Below are positions 39,966-47,719 of a stretch of DNA of 64,000 nt, in pieces. The notes below the pieces were generated by a model, which saw only the letters and a list, made by a program, of their open reading frames with translations, had not been told where the DNA came from and searched no databases. Origin of the DNA: Bacteroidales bacterium (GTDB taxonomy: Bacteria > Bacteroidota > Bacteroidia > Bacteroidales > UBA3663). Position numbers and translations under genes: made by a program. The stretch lies in the NCBI GenBank assembly GCA_017618715.1, contig JAFZTS010000080.1:1-64000 (forward strand), given 5' to 3'. Each line of letters opens with the position of its first letter. Within the stretch, counting starts at the first letter, position 1.

Positions 39966-42900
39966 ATGCATCGCAAATTGCTTCTTCTGATTCTTGTCCT
40001 TCTGACCTTTTGGTCGAGCCGGGCACAGTCGTATCGGTTTCTGACTTCCGACGACGAACTGCCCAGTTCGATGGTGAACGACCTTTTCCAGGACCACTAT
40101 GGCTTCGTTTGGATCGCCACCGAGAATGGTCTGGTCAGATACGACGGAGCCCGTTTCGTCACCTACACGAATATCCCCTCCGACCGTCATTCGCTGGCAC
40201 ACGATTTCGTCACCTCGCTGGCCGAGGACCGCGAGGGGCATCTCTATATCTCCACTTATGCGGGTGTACAGCTTTTCGACTACGCCACCAATGGTTTTTC
40301 GGAGAATGTGACCTGGGAGGACGGCAGCACGTTCGGCGAAAATTCGAACCACGTGACTTACTTTGAATCGGGCAGGGTCTATTCGTCGGGACATTCGGCC
40401 TGCGAAATCACCGTTCGGAAGGAACACGTCCTGGCTCGGAAACTGAAACGTTCGGGCGAGATGAAGAACTACAGCAAGACGCTTGAGGACACCGGCGGCA
40501 GGCTGTGGATACTGGTGAAGGGGCAGAACACGATACTGCGTCTCGACAAGGACGAGGAGATTGAGCAGCGCTACGTGTTTGCCGAAAGCAACGTCACGCT
40601 GACCGACTTCACGATGACGGCCGATGGGACCGTCTATGTTGCAGCTTCGGAGCTGGGTGTGATGGAATATGACCCGCTGACCGACCGCTTCCAGGTGTTG
40701 TTGCCCGAACTGGCCCATCTGCACCTTAATAATATACGCGCGATAGACGACCGCTTGTACATCCTGGCAGAACAGAGCCCCATCTACGTCTATGACCGCA
40801 AGAAGAAAAGCCTGACCCAACAGAACCTGGAAATTGGCAACACGTGGCTGGATGAGTTCAACCCGACACACTTCCTCATCGACCGCGACGGCAATACATG
40901 GTTGAGCATCGCACAACAGGGCGTGCTGATGATACCCGCCTACAATTCGCCCTTCGGCTACCTCGGCCATCGTGTGACCAATGCCGACCAGATAGGGAAA
41001 AACCCCGTCACCGCCGTCTTCGAGGATTCCGACGGCTATATCTGGGTGGGCACTTCGGGCGATGGCCTCTACTGCCTTACCGACAAGGCGAAACGCGTGG
41101 CACACTACGAACACCCTGCCATCGTCACCAGTTTCTTCGAGGACACCGAGGGCGACATCTGGGTGACCAGCTCGAGTTCGGGCGTATCGCTCTTGAATCG
41201 GAAGACGAAGCGCATCGTGGACCATGCCATCAAAACCAGTTCGGGAGCTTTGACCACAGCCCATGACATCGAGAGTGACATTCGTGGACGCATGTGGGTG
41301 GGCTCGATGGGCAATGGCCTGTATTGCTTCGACAAGCAGTCGAATCTTGCCATCAGCATCAACGAGATCAGCCCCGACATCCACAAGTGGATCGATCGCG
41401 TCTTTATCGCCAACGACGGTACGCTGTGGTTGGGCACCTACGATGGACTCGAACGTGTGAACACACAATCGCCCAACTACGAGCATTTCCGCTACCTGAA
41501 GCGTACCATCGTCTATGATATTGCGCAGGGTAAGGACCAAACGCTTTGGCTGGCCACGAGTGTGGGATTGCTCAACGTCTCGATCGATGGCGATACGCTG
41601 CAGGCATTTTCGACCGAAGACGGCTTACCCAGCCAGTCGCTCGCCTCTTTGCAGCTGGCCGACGATGGCTGCATCTGGGTGAGCAGCAACAAGGGCTTGT
41701 CGAAGGTTGATCCCGAGCAAAGGACGGTGACCAACTTCTATACCGGTGACGGGCTGCAGGGAAATGAGTTCAGCAAATGTGCTTCGACGACCGACCGTCA
41801 GGGCAGGATGTGGTTTGGCGGCAACAATGGCGTGACCTACTTTGCCCCCAACAATGTGCGTGCCGACAGCAGGTTGTGGCAGGTCCGCATCGTGGCAATG
41901 ACCTTGGCCGACCGCGAAGTGACCACCGAGACCCTTTCGGATGATAAGCAGGTGACCACTGTTCCGCTCTACGAATCGGAACAGGTGACGCTTGGACATG
42001 AGGATCATGCGTTCACCATCTATTTCGCCACCGAGGAGCTGAATTGCCCCCAAACGATGCAGTTCGAATACAGGTTGAACGAACAGCCTTGGCAACGATT
42101 GCCGGTGGGAGTTCATTCGGTATCGTTCTCGAATATGCACACGGGCACGAACATTTTCTCGGTGCGTGCAGTGAACAACCAGCGCGGCTCCACCATCAAG
42201 TCACTGCAGATCGTAATTCGTCCGCATTGGTACGAGACCTGGTGGTTCCGACTGCTGATGCTTATGCTTTTGATCATGATCTGTGCGTTGGTCTTCCTGA
42301 CCATACGTTCGCACTACAGCGAAAAGAACGAGCGACTGCTGTCCGAGAAGACGGAGGCGATGCACGATGCCCAGACGCGATTCTATATCGACATCACACA
42401 CGAGATACGCACCCCGCTCATGCTCATCTTGGGTCCCATCAAGAAACTGCTGGCACAGGATGACGACGCGTCGCGTCGCAGCTCCTACGGCACCATCCAG
42501 CGCAATGCCAACCGCATCCTGCGGCTGATGAACCAGATGATTGACCTGCGACGCATGGAAAAAGGTGTGCTCAACCTGCACTTCGAGGAGTGTAACATCG
42601 TTGAGACGGTGGGCAATGTCTTTGCCGACTTCCTGGAGCAGGCGCGCATCAAGCGAATCGACCTCTCTTTTGTACACGATGGCATCGAACAGTTGCCGGT
42701 ATGGATCGATACGGATTACTTCGACAAGATCATCATCAACCTCGTCTCGAACGCATTGAAATATACGCAGTCGGGCGGCAAGGTGCAGATTGCACTTTCG
42801 AAACCCTCCGACTCGAAGGTAAGGATTGCGGTGACCGACAATGGCCCTGGTGTGCCTGTCAGCGAAAGGGAACGCATCTTCGACCGCTTCTATCGCGGCA

Positions 42901-43931
42901 GGAATGCCGATGGTTCGAAGATTCAGGGTTCGGGTATCGGACTGTCGCTCACACGTTCACTGGTCGAGATGCATCATGGCACCATGGGACTGGAGAGCCG
43001 CACCGACGCTCCGTCGGGTTCGACCTTCTGGGTGGAGTTGCCGCTTGGTCGTCAACATCTGGACGACAGCGAGATTGTAAGCGTCATGACGCCCGACGTG
43101 GTATCGCTTGAAGCCACGACTGCCGCAAGCCCTGCAATGGAAGATGAGGATTCGCATGCCAAGACAAAGTACCACATCCTGATTGTTGACGACGAGGAAG
43201 AGATTCTGCAGTACCTGAAGCACGAACTGTCGGCCGACTTCCATGTGGCAGGTTGCAACAATGGCAAGGAAGCGCTATCGATGCTGCTCAACGTGAAGTT
43301 CGACCTCGTGATATCCGATGTGATGATGCCGGTGATGGATGGCGAGGCACTTTGTCGCAAGATTCGCCAGAACATCAACCTCAACCACCTGCCTGTGATA
43401 CTTTTGACAGCTAATACCGAAGAGGAGGCGATGATTTCGGGCCTCGATACGGGTGCCGACGAGTATCTGGTCAAGCCTGTGAGCATGAACCTGCTGCGTA
43501 CGCGTGTCTATAACCTGATACATGGTCGCGAAATGCTCTACAACAATTATGCGGGCAAGCAGATAGAGGAAGACAAACTGGAAGACCTGCGTGTGAAGAC
43601 ACCCGATGAACAGCTGATGGAGCGTGTGATGCGCGAGATCAACAACAATCTGAGCAATCCCGACCTGACGGTGGAGATGCTGGCCGACAAGGTGGGCATG
43701 AGCCGAGTACACCTGAATCGCAAACTCAAGGAACTGACCAACCAGACGGCGCGCGATTACATACGTAACGTTCGCCTCAGACAGGCCGCCATCCTGTTGG
43801 AGCAAGGCAACCACCAGGTGAGCCGCATCGCCGAGATGGTGGGCTTCACTAACGCAAGCAACTTCACCGCAGCATTCCACGCCCTCTACGGCATCGCCCC
43901 CAAGGACTATCTCCCCAAAAAAGAAGAATAA
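39966..43931 (+). CDS. Hybrid two-component system regulator (HTCS)
   Basis: This 1321-residue one-protein signalling system has a signal peptide (MHRKLLLLILVLLTFWSSRAQ), about 14 beta-propeller repeats (FQDHYGFVWIATENGLVRYDG and later copies; about 25-680), a Y_Y_Y domain (about 690-755), a membrane helix (759-781) and a HisKA domain with His812 in DITHEIRTP. The HATPase has NLVSNALKYT, DNGPGVP and GSGIGLSL. A receiver domain has Asp1118 in VISDVMMPVMDG. A C-terminal AraC helix-turn-helix (about 1230-1321) follows. The periplasmic part senses an oligosaccharide and the AraC part activates the locus. It is divergent from SusC/SusD and upstream of GH115. Confidence 0.96.
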   Translation: MHRKLLLLILVLLTFWSSRAQSYRFLTSDDELPSSMVNDLFQDHYGFVWIATENGLVRYDGARFVTYTNIPSDRHSLAHDFVTSLAEDREGHLYISTYAGVQLFDYATNGFSENVTWEDGSTFGENSNHVTYFESGRVYSSGHSACEITVRKEHVLARKLKRSGEMKNYSKTLEDTGGRLWILVKGQNTILRLDKDEEIEQRYVFAESNVTLTDFTMTADGTVYVAASELGVMEYDPLTDRFQVLLPELAHLHLNNIRAIDDRLYILAEQSPIYVYDRKKKSLTQQNLEIGNTWLDEFNPTHFLIDRDGNTWLSIAQQGVLMIPAYNSPFGYLGHRVTNADQIGKNPVTAVFEDSDGYIWVGTSGDGLYCLTDKAKRVAHYEHPAIVTSFFEDTEGDIWVTSSSSGVSLLNRKTKRIVDHAIKTSSGALTTAHDIESDIRGRMWVGSMGNGLYCFDKQSNLAISINEISPDIHKWIDRVFIANDGTLWLGTYDGLERVNTQSPNYEHFRYLKRTIVYDIAQGKDQTLWLATSVGLLNVSIDGDTLQAFSTEDGLPSQSLASLQLADDGCIWVSSNKGLSKVDPEQRTVTNFYTGDGLQGNEFSKCASTTDRQGRMWFGGNNGVTYFAPNNVRADSRLWQVRIVAMTLADREVTTETLSDDKQVTTVPLYESEQVTLGHEDHAFTIYFATEELNCPQTMQFEYRLNEQPWQRLPVGVHSVSFSNMHTGTNIFSVRAVNNQRGSTIKSLQIVIRPHWYETWWFRLLMLMLLIMICALVFLTIRSHYSEKNERLLSEKTEAMHDAQTRFYIDITHEIRTPLMLILGPIKKLLAQDDDASRRSSYGTIQRNANRILRLMNQMIDLRRMEKGVLNLHFEECNIVETVGNVFADFLEQARIKRIDLSFVHDGIEQLPVWIDTDYFDKIIINLVSNALKYTQSGGKVQIALSKPSDSKVRIAVTDNGPGVPVSERERIFDRFYRGRNADGSKIQGSGIGLSLTRSLVEMHHGTMGLESRTDAPSGSTFWVELPLGRQHLDDSEIVSVMTPDVVSLEATTAASPAMEDEDSHAKTKYHILIVDDEEEILQYLKHELSADFHVAGCNNGKEALSMLLNVKFDLVISDVMMPVMDGEALCRKIRQNINLNHLPVILLTANTEEEAMISGLDTGADEYLVKPVSMNLLRTRVYNLIHGREMLYNNYAGKQIEEDKLEDLRVKTPDEQLMERVMREINNNLSNPDLTVEMLADKVGMSRVHLNRKLKELTNQTARDYIRNVRLRQAAILLEQGNHQVSRIAEMVGFTNASNFTAAFHALYGIAPKDYLPKKEE

Positions 43932-43942
43932 AAAACAAACCA

Positions 43943-44026
43943 GACCCCCTCGGTCCCCCTGCTTAGGGGGAAGAACCAAACCCCGACAAGCAAGTAATCC
44001 CCCTAGGCAGGGGGAACGAGGGGGTC
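43943..44026. repeat. 84-bp inverted-repeat element with 28-bp arms
   Basis: Left arm 43943-43970 and right arm 43999-44026 are reverse complements at 26 of 28 positions, with a 28-base spacer. Each arm holds its own small hairpin (CCCCCT..AGGGGG). The element fills most of the 118-bp gap between the HTCS and GH115 genes and could be a small mobile repeat or a strong hairpin in the transcript. Confidence 0.85.
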
Positions 44027-44049
44027 TCCTCATAACCCCTTCATACCCC

Positions 44050-46446
44050 ATGACCCTTCGTTCCTTTCTTCTCCTCCTGTCTCTGGCCATCGCCCCTTGT
44101 GTACAGGCCATCGACCTCACCCAGGCAACCATTGTTTATAACCCCAAAGATGCGCCCCTCGTGAAGCAGATGGCTTTGATGCTGGCTGACGACATCGAGC
44201 GTGTCTCTGGCGTGAAACCCGCTGTCGCCACTCGTCGTGCTGCAGGTGAGAACATCCTTCTCGCCACCAGCAGATATGCCGCACGCAGCCCCAAGGCCCT
44301 TCGTGGTGCATGGGAGCGCTTTGCCATCGAGACACGTGGTAACGACCTCTATATCACGGGTTCCGATGCACGTGGTCTTGCCTATGGCGTACTGCACGTC
44401 AGCGAACAAATCGGCGTGAGCCCTTGGTATTGGTTTGCCGATGTGCCCGTGCTCGAAGCCGTGATTCCCGTAGGCAATTACGTGGAGCAATACGTCAGCA
44501 ACGAGCCCACCATTCGTTATCGCGGCATCTTCATCAACGACGAGGATTGGGGCCTGCTGACTTGGTCATCGCGCAACTACGAGAAGGAATTGGGCGACAT
44601 CGGGCCGAAGACCTACGACCGCGTGTGCGAGCTCATTCTACGCCTCAAGGGCAATATGCTGGCACCTGCCATGCATTCGTGCACAGGAGCCTTCTACAGC
44701 CACCCCGAGAGTCAAGTGATGGCTGACAAGTGGGGCATCATGATCACGACAAGCCATTGCGAACCCCTGCTGTTCAACAACGCCGCCCATTCGGAGTGGG
44801 ACAATGCGCGCGATGGCGAGTGGAACTACGAGACCAACAAGGAGACCATCCTGGGCAAACTGGACAGCCGCATCCGCGAGACCGCACAATACGACAACAT
44901 CTACACCATGGGTATGCGCGGTCTGCACGACGAGGCGATGAAGGGCAGTACCGACCCACGTGACCGTGCTCGAACTTTGGAGCAGGTGTTTGCTGCCCAA
45001 CGCAGGATTCTCGAGAAATACAAGGGAAAGAAAGCTACATCACTTCCACAAATCTTCGTTCCATACAAGGAGACGCTCGACATCTACGACGCGGGTCTTC
45101 TTGTGCCCGACGACATCACGATCATCTGGCCCGACGACAACTACGGCTACCTGAAGCGCGTGAGCAATGCCGACGAACAGCAGCGCAGCGGGCGCAGTGG
45201 TGTCTATTACCACCTCAGCTATTTGGGCACCCCGCACGACTACCTGTGGCTTCCCTCGACGGCTCCGATGCTGATGTACGAGGAGTTGCTGAAGGCTTAC
45301 CGGTCGGGTGCCGACCGCTACTGGCTGCTCAACGTGGGCGACATCAAGCCCATGGAGATCGAGACGCAGATGTTCTTCGACATGGCCTACGACTTCCGTC
45401 AGTTCAGTTACGGGAATGCCAACCGTTATCAGGCACAGTGGTTGGCTCGCATCTTCGGCCAACAGCACATCGACGACTTCCAGTTCATTCTCGACCACTA
45501 CTACCGCCTGGCTTGGGACCGCAAGCCGGAGTTTATGGGTTATGAGTGGGAATGGAACACCGACGAACGTGTGCGTCTGCACGACAGCGACTTCTCATTT
45601 GCTACAGGCTCGGCACAAAGGCGACTGGTGGAGTATCAGGACATCTGCCATGCCCTCGATCGTATCGACCGTCAGATAGCCGAGGAGCTGCGTCCCGCCC
45701 TCTTCGAGATGCTCGGCTATGCGGTGCAATCGGCCTATCAGATGAACCGTAAGTTCCTCTATGCCCAAGCCAACCACGAGACGGGCATGGCACATTTTGC
45801 CCAACAGGCCACCGATGCCTACTACGAGCTCAACCACCTGCGTCAGTGGTATCACACCCTGCTCGACGGCAAGTGGGACCAGATGATGTCGGAGATTCCC
45901 CCGGGATATTGCGCCAAGTATCAGCAGATGCCCGAATTCGTTGATGCGCCCACCTCGGCCTATCGTCTGCCCGACGACCAATGGCATCCGTCGTTCGACA
46001 GAAAGATCGACCTGCAGTCGTTGGCCCCGCAGTTGGAAGGACAGGACACCTTCCGTCTGCTCGAAGGACTGGGCACCGACTGGGTGGCCCTCCAGATGGG
46101 ACAACCGCTCGATGCCGAGGTGCGGGGTTCGATCGACATCCCGTTGCCCGAAAGTTCGGCCGACTCGGTGAAGGTCTGCATCGCGGTGCTCCCCATGTGG
46201 CCCGTGGCTTATCACGTAAGCAATCGCATTGCGGTGAGCGTCGATGGCTCCGAACCTGTGGTTTGCGAAAACAGGTTCAAGGAGTGGGGCACGTCGTGGA
46301 GCATCCAGGTGCTCGAGAATAGCAAGGAATATGTCCTGACCTTCCCTTTGGCCAAGCAAGCTGCCCACACGTTGACCCTCTCGATTGTCGATCCCGGACA
46401 GATTGTGCAGAAGATCACCTTCGATTACCTTATCGCCAGGAAGTAG
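44050..46446 (+). CDS. GH115 xylan alpha-1,2-glucuronidase
   Basis: GH115 enzymes remove (4-O-methyl)glucuronic acid side chains from xylan. The 798-residue protein has a signal peptide (MTLRSFLLLLSLAIAPCVQA), an N-terminal domain with GNDLYITGSDARGLAYGVLHVSEQIGVSPWYWFADVP, the catalytic barrel (IRYRGIFINDEDWGLLTWS, MLAPAMHSCTG, GIMITTSHCEPLLFNNAAHSEW, IWPDDNYGYLKR, HDYLWLPSTAP) and a C-terminal beta domain. Length and motif order fit the family. Released uronate would feed the UxuA route. The gene end overlaps the convergent DUF3667 gene by 22 bases. Confidence 0.92.
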   Translation: MTLRSFLLLLSLAIAPCVQAIDLTQATIVYNPKDAPLVKQMALMLADDIERVSGVKPAVATRRAAGENILLATSRYAARSPKALRGAWERFAIETRGNDLYITGSDARGLAYGVLHVSEQIGVSPWYWFADVPVLEAVIPVGNYVEQYVSNEPTIRYRGIFINDEDWGLLTWSSRNYEKELGDIGPKTYDRVCELILRLKGNMLAPAMHSCTGAFYSHPESQVMADKWGIMITTSHCEPLLFNNAAHSEWDNARDGEWNYETNKETILGKLDSRIRETAQYDNIYTMGMRGLHDEAMKGSTDPRDRARTLEQVFAAQRRILEKYKGKKATSLPQIFVPYKETLDIYDAGLLVPDDITIIWPDDNYGYLKRVSNADEQQRSGRSGVYYHLSYLGTPHDYLWLPSTAPMLMYEELLKAYRSGADRYWLLNVGDIKPMEIETQMFFDMAYDFRQFSYGNANRYQAQWLARIFGQQHIDDFQFILDHYYRLAWDRKPEFMGYEWEWNTDERVRLHDSDFSFATGSAQRRLVEYQDICHALDRIDRQIAEELRPALFEMLGYAVQSAYQMNRKFLYAQANHETGMAHFAQQATDAYYELNHLRQWYHTLLDGKWDQMMSEIPPGYCAKYQQMPEFVDAPTSAYRLPDDQWHPSFDRKIDLQSLAPQLEGQDTFRLLEGLGTDWVALQMGQPLDAEVRGSIDIPLPESSADSVKVCIAVLPMWPVAYHVSNRIAVSVDGSEPVVCENRFKEWGTSWSIQVLENSKEYVLTFPLAKQAAHTLTLSIVDPGQIVQKITFDYLIARK

Positions 46447-47435
46447 ATGCCAAGGGAGACTATGATAACCGCCAGGGTGAACCAGAAGAGAATGGTTATT
46501 GTCAAATATCCAAAGGTGCGGAGCTTGGTGTAGCCCGAGAACTGGCTCAGCGACACCAGTAGCATAAAAAGGGCAAAGATTTTGATGAAGAAGGAATCAA
46601 GCAGGGTGCCGATGATCATAAAGAGCGTGTAGGTGTTGTACGAGCAAACCTGCACCGCCACAAACTCCGAGAATCTCAGATTGGGGAAAAGCGGGCAATG
46701 GTGGAAGAACAGGAATAGTGACAGCGAAAACAGAACCAGCATCATCAGCGTGAGGAGTGCTGGATTCTCATCGCTGAACTTGAGGATGATATCGCCCACT
46801 TTTAGGAGATTTTTGATGGTAGGATTGTTTCTTTTATTCTCCAGCTTCTCGCGGATTCTCTTTCCCGTGTCCGAAACGCTATCCTGTTCCGCTTCCGAGA
46901 CAGCGGTGTCCTCTTCCGTAGCCGAAACAGTTGTGACCTCACTCTCGTCATTCTCGTTCGTCGTCGCAACTTCTATCCCTGTCAGGAAGTCATCCAGCGT
47001 GCTCTCATTTTTATTTTCAGGCGAGTAGAAGAAGCCATTTTCGACGAGCAGCGAGAGGGTAGCGAGCAGGAAGAACATCTTGAAAGGGGAGAAGTAGCCC
47101 GCCTGCATGCCGTTCAGGTAGTCGCGTATCATGTAGCCCGGACGCAGCAGCATGTCGCGCATCGTACGGAAGACACTGCGGTTGTTCACATCCCAGACGT
47201 CGAGAAAAAGGTCGATGGCCTGTTTCAGCGAGAAACGACTCACCGAAGCCGACTGTCCGCAGCGCGGACAGAAGTTACCTACGTACTCGGTGCCGCAGCA
47301 CGCGCATTTGCATTGCGTGTCGGCAAGGGGTGCCACTTCGTGCGGTCTTATCTGCCACAGGTGGAACGCCCTTCTGCCGATGGCCCGCATTTGTTTGTTC
47401 TTCACATATTTGATGATGCTCGTTCCTTTTTTCAT
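46425..47435 (-). CDS. DUF3667 membrane protein with zinc ribbon
   Basis: This 336-residue protein has an N-terminal four-Cys zinc ribbon (CACCGTEYVGNFCPRCGQ, about 43-60), the conserved block FLDVWDVNNRSVFRTMRDMLLRPGYMIRDYLNG typical of DUF3667, and about five membrane helices (FFLLATLSLLVENGF, LTLMMLVLFSLSLFLFF, FMIIGTLLDSFFIKIFALFML, YLTITILFWFTLAVIIVSLGI). Function unknown. I chose the ATG at 47435: the longer frame starts at 47489, inside the -7 box. It runs convergent with GH115 and overlaps its last 22 bases, leaving no room for a terminator. Confidence 0.85.
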   Translation of the reverse strand: MKKGTSIIKYVKNKQMRAIGRRAFHLWQIRPHEVAPLADTQCKCACCGTEYVGNFCPRCGQSASVSRFSLKQAIDLFLDVWDVNNRSVFRTMRDMLLRPGYMIRDYLNGMQAGYFSPFKMFFLLATLSLLVENGFFYSPENKNESTLDDFLTGIEVATTNENDESEVTTVSATEEDTAVSEAEQDSVSDTGKRIREKLENKRNNPTIKNLLKVGDIILKFSDENPALLTLMMLVLFSLSLFLFFHHCPLFPNLRFSEFVAVQVCSYNTYTLFMIIGTLLDSFFIKIFALFMLLVSLSQFSGYTKLRTFGYLTITILFWFTLAVIIVSLGIYFLAIR

Positions 47436-47486
47436 CGCTCGTTTATTAGTTGGTGTTTCGATGGTGACATTGCCATTTTTCGCGTG

Positions 47487-47518
47487 CAAAGATACATCCT
47501 TTTTGTGACTTCACCAAA
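47487..47518 (-). promoter_or_regulatory. Promoter for the DUF3667 gene
   Basis: On the minus strand TTTG (47515-47518), a 20-base spacer and TATCTTTG (47487-47494) match the consensus. The predicted start lies near 47480. Confidence 0.8.
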
Positions 47519-47534
47519 TTATATATAACGCCTT

Positions 47535-47602
47535 TGCACGAAAAAATACAGAAATTCGGAGAAACTGCACGAAAAAAATGCAGAAATCGGCAAATTCTGC
47601 AC
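47535..47602 (+). promoter_or_regulatory. Phased TGCAC repeats upstream of GH3, possible operator
   Basis: TGCAC occurs at 47535, 47566 and 47598, spaced 31 and 32 bases, close to three helical turns. The first two are followed by A-runs and CAGAAAT; the third is followed by a T-run and ATGCA, so it is partly inverted. They lie 60-130 bases upstream of the GH3 -7 box. An operator role is inference. Confidence 0.4.
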
Positions 47603-47638
47603 TTTTTTTATGCAAAAGTTACATTTTGATGTTGATTT

Positions 47639-47670
47639 GTTGGATAATTCGATAAAATACTATATATTTG
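47639..47670 (+). promoter_or_regulatory. Promoter for the GH3 gene
   Basis: TATATTTG (47663-47670) is preceded after 20 bases by GTTG (47639-47642), a one-mismatch -33 box. The ATG follows at 47720. Confidence 0.68.
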
Positions 47671-47719
47671 CACCGTATTTCGATTAGTCGAAAATAAGAT
47701 ACCATTAACACATACCACC

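Noticed and set aside
39714..41540. 608-codon minus-strand open frame opposite the HTCS N-terminus
   Set aside because: It runs through the HTCS promoter and beta-propeller coding region and has no domain features.
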